NCBI GenBank assembly: GCA_013399115.1
Contig: VXAA01003276.1
Span: 109,237-173,236, forward strand
DNA: 64,000 bases
Direction of reading: 5' to 3'
Source: Anseranas semipalmata
Lineage: Eukaryota; Chordata; Aves; Anseriformes; Anseranatidae
The position numbers and the translations under genes are program-made. The notes under the pieces were generated by a model that was not told the origin of the DNA, searched no databases, and saw only the letters and a list, made by a program, of their open reading frames with translations. This document shows, one piece after another, positions 25,263 to 37,346 of the stretch (within the stretch, counting starts at the first letter, position 1; the number at the start of each line of letters is the position of its first letter).

Positions 25263-28200
25263 AATCCTTATTCTAAGAAAGCCAAAATTAGAATTATCTC
25301 AGCAGATCTCGCTGTGGTAGCTTATTCACAGGGCATATCATGTCGCAGGTGAGTGCAATGTACGAGACGGTAGATAGCCTCCAGGTTTTGCACTGAAGCT
25401 TTTTGTTGTTGTTGTTGTGAAAACATAATTTTCCAAATATTGATGCTCTCCACCATTGACATTGAAACTAATTGTATTTTGACGTGTTAAGTCTGCAAAA
25501 ATAACTACTTCTGCTGCATTACACGACAAAGGTGTTGCCCCTTGGCAAAGGGGTGGTCTTTGGGGAATGAATAAACTGTGTTAACCAACAAAAGCACGAA
25601 ATGCAATTTGGCAATGCTTCTATTTCAGTTTCTTCCTTACTTCAAAGCCTTAAATGTTTGGTCCCTGCTTTTAAAATTCTCCTTAAAGTTTTGCCAGGTG
25701 AATTTGGACTTTGATCTCAAAATATGCTTTTCTCTTTTCCTCTTCATGCATACAACCATTTGCTGATGGCTAAATGAACACAAGGAAAAAGTGATTACAA
25801 AAAAAAAGAACTCCAATGATTGATGACTAAGGCTAGTTGAGGTAGGGCAGTTTACGTTGATTTGTACAGAGATGTAGTTACTGCTGATCTTTAAAAATGA
25901 TGGACATGTTTCTTAAAACAGAAGGTTTGTTTATTTACACTTATATGTGCCTTTAAAAAAAACTCATTATTTTCTGTAGCCTTAATCTGTACTGGTGAAA
26001 AGGGATCTACCAATCTTAGAGTAGGTTTTCATTAATTACTCCTTTGAATATTGATATAACATAAAGCATAAATCACAAAAGATTAGCCCATGTTTTAAAA
26101 AAATGAAAGAAAAAAAGAGGAAAAAATCCTTTGGTCTGTTTAATACATTATTGTTTGTGAGGATTTAAAATTTTGCTGTTTTATGTTGTTTTTCATGTAG
26201 AAAAAGATTAGCAAGTTTTTATATCTGGTTCCCAGAAACCCAGCTCTGTTGCAGAGAAGGCAATAATGATTAAAAAACTGACTAGAGGACATGCAGGAAC
26301 ACACAGACTTCTGCTTTGTCCTAATCATTGAGCAAAAAATCCTTAAAAGTAAATCAGCACATTAAAAATGTTTCTATATTAAAATTTTTGAACCTCTAAT
26401 ACTTGCGGACAATTTCCTTAAAGTTTTAGTTTTAAAGGTATGTAAAATAATATTATTCTTTTTTCCCCAATCGGTTTCTAAGGTGTGCATGATAGCACTT
26501 TGATGTAAATCCATCTGATGTAAGTGCAGGCCATCTCCTCTAAATTTAGTATAGTAAGAGTTACTGTCTGGATACTCTTTCTGTTGAGCACGGAGAATTA
26601 CGCATTTCAAATAAGAACCTAAAGTAGGTAGTATGAACAGGAGGTTTCCTGCAGGCTGGATAAGACACACAAACTTTCCTGGTCTCTCTGATTGAGTATT
26701 TATCAACACCAACAGTACCGACGTAACTGAAAATGAACTTGGAGAGATCTCAGAGTACAGAAAGTGCTAGGGGAGAAGGAAAGAAAAGTGAGCTGAAAGA
26801 ACCGCTGCTAGCCCTGAAAAAAAAGACACCATGATTCAGATTTCATAAAACCTGTTTTTATTATCATTAGCAGAAAACCTATCAGCTCCTTGAACTGGCA
26901 CACTGTGCAGTCCTGCAAATGTTAGTGCCAGCACAAAAGCAACAGTAGAACCAAGCACTTAGGACAGGAGTAGTGCTTTTTGTATCATCTGTTGCTGCTT
27001 TTTGTATCACCTCAAAATATTGGTGTGACTGTCCTTCAGAACAAGATGAGAAGTGCCTGCAAAAAGGTCAATCAACCTCAGTTGCTTCCCTCTCACCAAA
27101 TGTTTGCTGACTGAAAAGGAGAAAGAAAACACTGTTCAGTACTCCTAGGTTCTGGGATCTTCTCTCGAGTAGCTTGCATCCTCCTCTTTTTTCAGGTACT
27201 CACTTTTCCCACATAGTCCTGTATACACATAGGATGAAGACCAATATTGTACCTCAACATTGAGGAGTATAATCAAATATTTACCCATAATTTCCTATGA
27301 AACAAACAAAAAAAAGCAGTAATTTTTTAGGTTTCTGATTTTGGGTAACAGAAAACTAGCAGTCGTGTAGCAAACTGTTTATGATACTGACATTACAAAG
27401 AGCACGGCTCTCTTGAGACCCTCATGAGAGATCTAGAGTGTGATCCATACCTTAAGGACTTTAAAAACAGTTGGACTGCTGTAAGAAATGTTTATAGTCT
27501 TCAGGATTTTAGAGCGGTTTGAATCTGCATATGAGTAACTTTGTAGACTAAATTGACTTATATTTAAAACTATTCATTTGTTTATTGCATGTTTGGGAAA
27601 ATTCATTTGTTCCAAAAGAGAAATCTGATACATCGATATCCAGGCTGGTGAAAAAATAATTCCTCTTTTTTTCTGTCTTGCTTTACTAACCTCTGGTAGA
27701 AACACTTATGTACCCTTTCTAAATTACCTTGAGAAATACTTCAGTAAATTTAAAAAAGGATTCTAGTACCATGTAGATGTAATTTTCTGTTCCATTGTAA
27801 AAACAAACAAAGAACATCTAAAGAACAGCAAAGACTCTTGGATATTTCTCTTTGAAAAGACAAAATATGATATAAACGTTATTATATGAAGCAATGCTCT
27901 CTAAAATTGAGGTTCAAGGTTTTTTTTGTTTTTTGTTTTTTTTTTTAATAAATTTTGGTTACAAGTTAATCTTTTGATTAGGTTAGTCAAGCTCCTACCC
28001 CTTGGGGGAATTCCAATGGTAAAGATGTGAGCTTTGTGATCTATACTTAAGTATTAGCTGAAAAAGAATAAAGAAAATAAAAAATATCTGTTCTTCCAGC
28101 GAGTAATTCTTTCCCTTTCGTTTCCCTACCCCCAGTGAGTGACAAAGAGAATATTGCCTAAGGCTGAAATAGATTTTATAACCCTCAGGTTATGGATTCT

Positions 28201-28429
28201 AAACAGTAAGTATTAACCACACACTATATTTTTCTACCATTCTGACAAAGTTTTCAAGCTACTTCTACTTTATCAGAGTGTAGCTGGCACATATTTAGTA
28301 AGGTTGGGCGGACAGCTGACAAATCTGAACTGAAGTCAGGAATAATGTGTGCTTTGGAAGATGCAAATGAGTACAGCAAACCTTGCATAAAACTCATGTG
28401 ACATAACAGTTAACACTGCCTTTCAGGGA

Positions 28430-28500
28430 TGACAATGTGCAATTGGACAAGTTACTTTGCCTTTCATTACTCCTTAGTACAAAGTGAAAACAGGACTGGA
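28430..28500 (+). mobile_element. Weak MIR-like relic
   Basis: 'gcaattggacaagttacttt' and 'agtacaaagtgaaaacagga' loosely follow the MIR core order. Too short and eroded to be sure. Confidence 0.3.
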
Positions 28501-29464
28501 GTGAAACTGGGTCACTGCGAACTTGTCTGTGTGTAGTAAATATTCTGTCACTTTTGTTGATTAGAGCCCGAGCATTCAAATGCTAGAAAAATCTCCCCCT
28601 CCCCTCCCCCTTATAATATTGTTGCTAAAAGGCCAGGAAATTTGAAGAGTGTGTTGTCACAGCTGTGGTGACCACAGGCAGAATACAAATTGAGACATGA
28701 AAATAGAATGGCTAGTCAGATTATTTTGCACTGAGCTCAACAACATCTGAATTGAACGCAAGATTTTACTTGTGGTCCACAATAATTCTACATTGGGAGA
28801 TAATTGTTAAGAAACGAGAAATCATTCATCTTTCTTTTTCAAAATCGCTGGATTTTTGTACATTTATGAGTTGCTATTTGTGGATTAATGGAGCACTACA
28901 GGCTGTGTTCTGCACTGTACTACATATGATTTCAAAATCAGCTTTTAAATTAAATTAGCATTCATAGAAGCTGAAGAAAGTGAATCTTTATGGAAAGCAA
29001 AAAATTGATGATACTTTTTTTTCTTTTTTTTTTTTTGAGGGTTTAGCTACAGTGTCTTGCTGTACAGGATCCTTCCTTTTCGCACTGAGGGAATAGTTTA
29101 AAGAAATACTGTCAGTATGTTAGCAAAACTGGACTTACAGTGTGGAGTTAGAGTTCCTAAGTGGATACTCTAATGCACTGACTCACTGTACCAATCCTTT
29201 CAGTTATTGTATCCTTTTTGAGGAAATCCTTTCCCCAAACAGAACTGAGAACTCTAGCAATACCATCCTTGGATTGTGTTCTGTCCTGCTGAATCATGCA
29301 AGGAAGCAGCATTTACTCTTCTGTTTATTAAGTAAGGGCTGCTCTGATCATAATTCTTTCTGGGAATGAGGACAAAACAAAGCAAACACTACTCCCTGAA
29401 ATATTCCTCTGTCAGAAAGTGAGCAAAGAAATTCTAACTAAATGAACAATGAGGGAAAAGTAAA

Positions 29465-29494
29465 AAACAAACAAACAAACAAACAAAAAAAAAA
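29465..29494 (+). repeat. (CAAA)n then poly-A
   Basis: Five CAAA units followed by an A10 run. Confidence 0.9.
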
Positions 29495-32400
29495 TTATAT
29501 CCCCAAATAAAAGCAGTAGCCTCAGAAGAAGACTCTAATTCCTTCATGGAGAGAGGTAGGAAGGAGCAGGAACATATTTTCAGTTTCATTTTTTGTGTTC
29601 TGTCAACTGCAGATCCTTTGCTTGAAATATTTACTCTGTAATCTGCATTCTAGAATCCTCATATTGATGTACAACACAGTGAGGAGTCAAATTATTAATG
29701 AAGTTCAATGTTAATTGCTGCTGTATCACTAAAAATTTCCAAATTCATTCCTAAGAAGTCCATGGGAGAAGTAGAGCAAGTAAGCGCTACTGTTGGCATT
29801 GGAGTATGCTGCACTCCGGGGGTCTAAATGCTTCCCAGGATAGGACGACCACTTCTGGTATAGAGTCCACTGTCCTGTCTGTCACAGCCGTCTACCACTA
29901 GGATGCATCTGTAGAGCTAAGGGAACTGTTTTGTGGCACGTAGGTAAAAGCGAAATACATTCAAGTTATGAAAGAATAAATTTCTAGAGAAATCATTTTC
30001 ACTTGAAAAAGAAAATCTATGTTTTTATTTTAAAATGATGTAAGATAAAGCTAATAGAACATTTTGAGGATCAATGTGATCGACTGAATGAGAATAAGAG
30101 TAAAAATAGTAGGTGTAATTTAAAAGACGTCAAGATGTCTGAGAGGGAGTAACAAAAAAGCCATCTTTTTGAGGAGAAAAAGACAGATTACAGTGAGTAA
30201 GTTATTTCAGAGGATAAAAGACTGGCCTAGAAATTGAAGACTGAGGTTAGTAGCAAGTGGAACACTTCGGTGTGGAGAGGGACAACACTTGCAAGGTGAA
30301 TATCATCCCTATTGGATATAATTTTGTTCTCTTTTTATATAGCAGTCCTAAAGGTAAATGGTTAGGTAGCAATTTTGCTGCTTGAAGTGAGCCATGTACA
30401 AAGGGGTAAAAATATGTGTAACATAAGGGAGCAGTGGGGCTAAAGTACAATGAGAGAGAACTGACAGAGACTTTGCAAAGTTCAGCATGAAGATGATACG
30501 GGAAAGAGACCCGGATAAGTGAGGGCCCTGGGGGTTCTGTGGTCACAGCCTGCATGGACTGCACTGGAGAGCAATACAGGAGTATCTAAGTATGAAGAAG
30601 CTATAGCAAATCAGGTAGAGAAAAAAGTAAACTAACTGTGTCTAAACTGTGGGGTAAATGTGCTGTCCTGGACATGGCTGTCCAACCCAAGGATGTGCTG
30701 GACTGTATGGTGGCTCTGGTGGAGGACCTGTTTTTCCTCCCAGAAGTCATCGATGATGGTTGCCAGACCCCAGGTCTTGGCTGGACATGCTGCTGAGGGG
30801 ACACAGTGTGCTAGTAAGTCACAAGACTCCAACACAGCTCAGAGGACTGTTAAAACTAAACTGTAGAGAGTAAACTGTAGAGGAGGCTGTGGGTCAGCAT
30901 GGGCTTTGCTGCCAGGAGTCTCTATGTGGTTATCTGTGCAGGACTCAGGTGGATTAGGGTGGCACTGCTCCCTCAGGGTAAGTGTGGCAGGACCCAATGG
31001 TGTCATCCCAACTCAGAGCAAAACTGGGACCTCCTAGGAATGGACCGTCTCTTCGCTGCATTGCGGGAGCCTCTAAAAGGGTTGGAGAGCAAGCCAGTCC
31101 TTCATTGGCCAACAGAGCATGGGGAAACACTGAGAGTTTTTGAGTTTTACAGTGTGACATTGTTGCTGGAGTTGTGTACTTATGATGGGACTATAACCCT
31201 GCTCCAAAGAAATTTTCTGGGGACTAAATATAATAGCCCTTGGATGATCTAAGCATTTGGATCAGGGCTTACAGGAAGAGGACTCAAAGGGTCATTGAAG
31301 GAGATGCAAGAGATAAGTCCTTATTACTAAAACCAGAGGTCACGCCTCATTCAAAAATCTTTTATTTGAATTACTTGAATTTGAATTAATGCCCGATCTG
31401 GACCAAGGAAATCAAGTTAAGCAGGTGCTTGGCTCTACCAAAGTGAGGGCTATATTAAGGCATAATGATCTCAGGGGCTATCTTTCTTCAAAGTTTCAAA
31501 CAGCCTGTATGCAGGCTGAAAGAACAAATATAGGCCTTGAGATATTTTTCTACAGAATCTTTGAACTGGGAACGTCATTTAAATATGAACATAAGGCAGA
31601 GATGAATAAAAATCCACATTTCTTAGTAAATATTGGATCTATCTTGCTTTTACCAAATATTAATAACAAGAGCACATGAAGGGTATAAAAAATTATAGCT
31701 TTTAGAGTTTTCCTGGATAATATTTTTTTAGGACTTTCTGGAGGTAAATATAATTTTCTTCAAGCTTTAAAATTAAAATAAACACTGCACAGAAGCTGAG
31801 TTTAGGATGCTGTATTAAATTCTGGCAACGTACACTAGAAAATATTCAAGTTGCATGTTCTTTGATATTAATAATATTAATCATTGATATTAATTACATG
31901 ATTGCTGTCCTGTAACTTATTTTTGGATTCATCTTATTTGCCTTCAGATATCCATAACATTGGTATCTGCCTCAGATCTACTTGTTTCCCATCTTTTCTT
32001 TGTTACTGCAGACAAGTAGGTAAAAGTCAGCGCTCTTGAAATGACTAAAGCAGGTCAAATGACCTGCATTGCCAAATCAGTAAATTGAATCTAGCTGAGT
32101 TATATCTTGAGCAGCAGCATCAAGAACCACAAGGTTGAGTCACGGTGGCCCCAAAAGATAGGTTTAGTCCTAGATCTGATCTGTTCCTGGCGGTTTGGAT
32201 CGTAAACTGGTTCTGAAGCTACAACTGGATCCAAAAGTGCAAGAAGCTCCATTGCCAGGGCTGATTCCGTGTCCCAGGTCACAAAGGGCTGTCTCTAAGC
32301 AGAGCTTTATTTGTGGATGGTGCTGCTACTGCTCCCCCTCCTGACATCCGACCTTTTATGGTCTGCCCAGCAGATGTCCCCCGGCCACTGCTGGATGAGA

Positions 32401-32784
32401 GCACATGGATGGCAGAGGCTGTTTCTTTTCTGTATGTTGGTTTCTCTCAGTAAATAACAAGTTTGAACTGGTCACTTCGAGCTGGAAACAGTCAATACCT
32501 AATCTTCCCCAGCCTGCGAAAGAGGCATGCTGGGTCACTTGCAGTTCTTTCAGCTCTTTTTGAAGTGTCAAAGAGATGTTATAAGAACTAGTGTTGAACA
32601 GTTTTCAAGCACAAATAAATAAAAGATGTGCCAGTGCTACAGCTGTGACCGTTGTTCTACAGCTAGTCATATGTATGCTAAAATGAGCATAATTTCTATT
32701 GAAGTTTCACTACTCCACATTTTAACAGAATGCAATGCTAGCAAAAGCAACAAGACTTCTCATTATGATATTCTATGTTCATAC

Positions 32785-32894
32785 CTCAAATCCCTGTGGT
32801 CTTCCTAGACTTTCTTTAATATGTTTCCACGCAACAAGAATCTCTGATACAGACAAACTCGTAGCTTTGACATCGATAGGAGCAGCAGTGGGTT
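32785..32894 (-). CDS. CNTN6: CNTN6 exon encoding start of FN3 domain 3
   Basis: It is 110 nt with acceptor AATACAG, donor GAG|GTATGA, phase 1 in and phase 0 out. The translation is [20 protein letters not shown] then [17 protein letters not shown], forming the first strands of FN3 domain 3. [14 protein letters not shown] fits CNTN6 as remembered; other contactins differ strongly in this linker. The exon is isolated by introns of 11.6 kb upstream and 9.4 kb downstream. Confidence 0.95.
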
Positions 32895-33185
32895 CTGTAT
32901 TAAGAAAAATTGAAACAATAAACCTCCACTGTAACAACTTGTATTTATCAAAAACACTCCATCTGAAACTGTCATTTACTTCCTTTATTCTACCTTAATA
33001 CTCACAAGAAGGTATGACACTTATGGGGAACATGAAAAACTGAACAAGATGAAGAGATTATTATTGTTGTACTTCTTTATTTGTGTCATGCTACATCAAT
33101 ATCTTATCGCTGATGACGGGTGCAGCAAACTGTGACAGAATCCCTTATGATTTTTTTTTTTTAAATCTTTTATATTTGTAAATGA

Positions 33186-33208
33186 CCCTCCCCCCACCCC
33201 ACCCCCCC
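33186..33208 (-). other. G-quadruplex motif on the transcript-sense strand
   Basis: On the minus strand the sequence is G7-T-G4-T-G6-A-G3: four G runs of at least three with single-base loops, the arrangement most favourable for a parallel G4. It lies about 290 nt upstream of the FN3-3 exon acceptor, inside the CNTN6 pre-mRNA. Confidence 0.85.
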
Positions 33209-36075
33209 ACCTTTCATACACCTTGATCATCTTAACTTCAGAAGTAAATGGAGCATTCATTCTCTTACTGGCTTTTTAGTGCCTTTTTGTCAGCTCAGAA
33301 TGAATGACACCTAACTAGGGTGCTCAGTCAATCCTGCTCTGGGGTTATACCAAGGAAGAAACGATACCCAGAGCTGTAGTGAAATGTTAAGTAAAAGATC
33401 TTTTTAAGACTCTGTTATCATGTCCTTGAAGTCACGGGCACCAGTGTTTGGGCCATGAGATCTGCTCTCAGCTGTGAAGCATTTACTATTTTAGGCCCGG
33501 GTTGCACACTTTTCTAAAGAAGGCATTAAGACCTAGGTTTGTACGTCTTGTTACCTGTGTTGTTACCATTGACCTATGTCTGTGTTTTATCTCCATGCTA
33601 CATTAGGACATTCTGCAGTCCTGGCCTCCTGATGATCTGGACCAGAGGACCTATAGTCCAGAGCTGCCCTCCCTGCCATCCCACTGGGGTGGGCATCCTC
33701 GGATGCAGCTGGGGAATGGCCAGGGTGCACATCAGAGGGTTAGGGCTGCCCAATAGTGTTGCCACAGGCATGTTTTACTTTGCACTTTGATATCAGTGAA
33801 TACTTCACAGAGGTCCAACTTCCTTCAAGGATTGGGAAGTTGTCTAGGTAAATGTAGAGAAACATCTGCCAAGATTGGTCATTGAACCGTAGCACAAATT
33901 TGTATCCCCATTTAGTGCACTGGGAATGAAGAGGGTCCAAAAATTGTTGCATATCAAACCTGAGTTAAGGAAATCTTTTGGATCCTCCACTTTATTACCT
34001 AAATATTACTGAAAATTTGCCTAAGACAAGATGTAGAGACAAAGTTAGAACACAGACAGCAAAGCACACAGTAGCAGCATTTCTCCACTGTTCTGGTGTA
34101 GTTTACTTGCTCAGCAAAAAGGTGAATTCACATTCCCCTGAAGTAGCAGAGCCTGCGATTTCTTCCTTGGCCTAATGTTCCTCATTATATTTCTAGTGTG
34201 TTGATCTGCTCTTAAAGGGTATGCAGAGGTCCTGGCTTTTATGTTATGGGGAGGCACATCAAAGAACTTTCTAAAAAATGTGTTTGGGAGGCTCATTTAA
34301 CAGGGCTACAGAAAAGGAATTTCCTTATGGAACAACCTGCGTTAAAATTATACATTTTTTTTCCAGTGATCAAACTGTCTTAGTAAGATGTTTAATATCA
34401 GTCTTGACTCATTAGCTACCCTCCTTTCTCTGATCATGTTGCAGGGATTGTTCTGTCAGTGCTGTCCTATACTTTTTCTCTGACTTGGCTTGTACAGATT
34501 TTTCATCCTTTTTGATGTCAGATTTTAAATATTTGCAGCTCTTTTTGATCTTCTTTTTTATTTACTTCTAGAGAAAAGAAGCATTTCTGCCGTGATGCAA
34601 AATGCTGTTCACTAACAATGAGAATTACTAATAAATATATATATGGAACTTTTCAGGTAAAAAGAGAATAATAATAATAATAAAAAACAAGAATAAGTGA
34701 AATGATCTTCTGAATTCAATACTGAAAGAAATGTGCTATGAAGAAATATATTCCTCATAATATGATTTTCTGTTCCATAGTTACACCCTGCTTTCTATTT
34801 TGTGTTCTAGTAAGATTTGTGTGGCAAAAGCTATTTTCTAGTTTTTGTATTATTGAAGCAATTACCTTGTTGTCAGAAAAGATTGCAGTGGGATAAATAA
34901 TTTGCAATGTACACAAAATGTTGGTTGGCAGCCTTTACACTTTCTATAAATGTAGAAACCATTTCCTCTTCATAGCATTCACCAGGGGTGGTTTATGTAT
35001 TGCTCAGAATAGAAACACAGAGCATTTCCTGATATTTTTAAAAATCATTTTCAACAAATGGAGTAGAAATATATATATATATAATTGTGAAGGAAATGTA
35101 TTTTTTACATATGCAGAAATTATTCACTATATTCCTATATTTAGGAATATTATGTTATATTATGACTGTCTGAAAGTTTATGGAGGTGAAATAACATTTT
35201 TTATGGATTCAGATAGGATGAGGACCATATAATTTCTGATGATATAATACATTCTGTAGTTCAGTCCAATGTCATGCTTTATTCTGTGTGTCTAAAACTA
35301 ATGATAAGTTGGACAGGTTCATTAGGTTTTACCATAATGGTCACTGATGTTATAATCATATTCTGTTCTTAATATCTTGTCATCATGTTAAATCTATAGG
35401 TAAATCTATTGGTATCTTCCTGAGATCATGCTGATTGATTGAAAAAACAAAAATGAAAAGACAAACATCTTTAATGGTCCCTATAATACTCCCTGATCAA
35501 ATTAAAGATGCAACGTGGTAACTTCTCAAAAGGCTGAGTGCAATGTCCACAAAACATTGTCTTTCCACGTGCCATAATCACACTGTAAGGAAACATGTTC
35601 AATCTGCAGCACTTTGGGATGGCCATAATAAAGCAGAGCAAGGAGCAAGCACTAATTGCTTTGATCTGACATTCAGAGAGGGAATCCTGAATTTTGATAC
35701 TGGCAGATAGGAGAAAGAAGAGTTAGTTATTAGCTCTCACTGTGTCCTCTCTATTTCCCACCAGAAACCAGTCTATTTTTCTGAAATGTTCATCCTTAAA
35801 GATTTGCATGTGATCTAACATCAAAAACAAGTCCAAGGAACTCCTTGCATTTCTGTTTTAATTCTTTTATGGAATGAAGCCTAAACCAGGACCCCATGTC
35901 CAAACACAGAGTATGCATTTACGTCTCATTTTGACTCTAGAAAAGATGTTTACACACTTCCCTAAATTGAAAATCTAAGCTCTCATTTTAAACTATGAAT
36001 GTCAGCCTGGGTAATTGCATTATTAGGTTTTAGGTCTTCCATGGAGCCATGACTGAGATGATTCCTTTCTGTGGA

Positions 36076-36109
36076 AAACAAACAAACAAACAAACAAACA
36101 AACAAAAAC
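36076..36109 (+). repeat. (CAAA)n microsatellite
   Basis: About seven CAAA units, in an intron, antisense to CNTN6. Confidence 0.92.
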
Positions 36110-37190
36110 ACCACAAAAGAGATCCATCAAAAGGAAAAGACAAGAAAGAGTCCCTCTTTTGTCATCCTGTAGGTAAAGGAAGTGGAATTATTTGCTCTCT
36201 TGCTGGAAATAGCCACAGGATCTTCCAAATCAGGACACCTCCAGCTTTCATTCCTGAGAAAAGCCAAGAGATGTTATGCTCAGCTCTACCCCTCAGACTG
36301 ATGGATGTGTGTCCCTGGCTGGGGGACTCCACTATATCTGTGATGGCATGGCTGCCTGCAGGGTAACACCGCATCCAGCATCTTGTGCTAGAAAGGGAAA
36401 AAGATGTCGTCAGAAGAGGAAACACAAACTCAGACACTCAAGTTTAAAAAGATGGTTTCCAAAAAACCAAAAATCAGATGAACTGATTGCTCCCTGGACA
36501 GACTCTTGGACTTCTCACTTTTTCTCAAGTCCTTTCTATGTCCAATTTCCCTCTGACCAATGTCTTTGCAGAGGACTTTAAAGGAGAGATAAATAAGAGA
36601 CCATAAGGTCCAGGAAATGAGCTAGCAGTGAGGCAGTGATCAGGCCTGCAGTGCTGAGCTCTGCCCTGGCCTTCCTTTATTTACTAGTGTAGAGGTACCC
36701 TTATTTGTCAGGCAAAGCTTCCAAAGCCCATTCCTGTAATGCTGCTCTCCTGTGCACATTGTTCACAGTATCCATCTTCCCATGGCTCTCCTTTCTCCAT
36801 GGAATAACCCAGCTGTGTCATGCAGCAGTGTCCACAGGCCATAAGGAAATATGCCTATAGCATTACTTGCACATTTGGCTTCTCAAGGGAGCAAGTGGCA
36901 TTAATCAAAGGAATGCTTAATAAACTCTTACATATCAAGGTTGTGACTTCATTCCTTAAAAATTCAGTGAAGACAGCTCTAGCTGAATTTTTACAGGATC
37001 TAATCCAGATGGATCAACTGGCAGAAGCGGGAAATAATCCTCTGTAGTTTACGGCTAATATGACAATTTATTAATTTATTTATTTTCAGGTTCACCTAAA
37101 CTCCAAGGAGCTCAGCTTTAGCTATGAAATGATCTACAGGACTTCACTTCATCAGTGTATGATTTTAGTCAGAGAAGTGGAAGCTATATG

Positions 37191-37346
37191 GCACTGGGCA
37201 GCCTGCTCTAGTAGTTGGCAACCCTGCCCAGAGCAGGGGGGTTGAAACTAGATGATCTTTAAGGTCCTTTTCAACCCAGGCCATTCTATGATTCTATGAT
37301 TCTATGATTCTATGATTCTATGATTCTATGATTCTATGATTCTATA
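37191..37346 (+). mobile_element. CR1 LINE 3' end with expanded octamer tail
   Basis: About 95 bp of CR1 3' sequence (GGCAGCCTGCTCTAGTAG to 'tcaacccaggccattctatg'), then seven perfect ATTCTATG units and one ATTCTATA (37283-37346). Inserted antisense to CNTN6 within its largest intron. Confidence 0.95.

Larger units (their letters stand above)
23425..32784 (-). other. CNTN6: CNTN6 intron inside FN3 domain 3 (about 9.4 kb)
   Basis: Phase 0. It includes an imperfect AT-rich tandem stretch (24060-24133), MIR-like fragments near 25183 and 28430, a (CAAA)n run at 29465 and a GC-richer unclassified block at about 30640-31180. No coding signal beyond chance ORFs. Confidence 0.9.

Noticed and set aside
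26374..26712. 112-codon minus-strand ORF in the FN3-3 intron
   Set aside because: No recognisable domain, no exon continuity with the CNTN6 frame, and unremarkable composition for an intron.
28595..28610. C5-T-C4-T-C5 tract as a possible G4 on the minus strand
   Set aside because: Only three G runs; below the usual four-tract requirement.
30247..30564. 105-codon minus-strand ORF
   Set aside because: No domain or splice context; chance frame.
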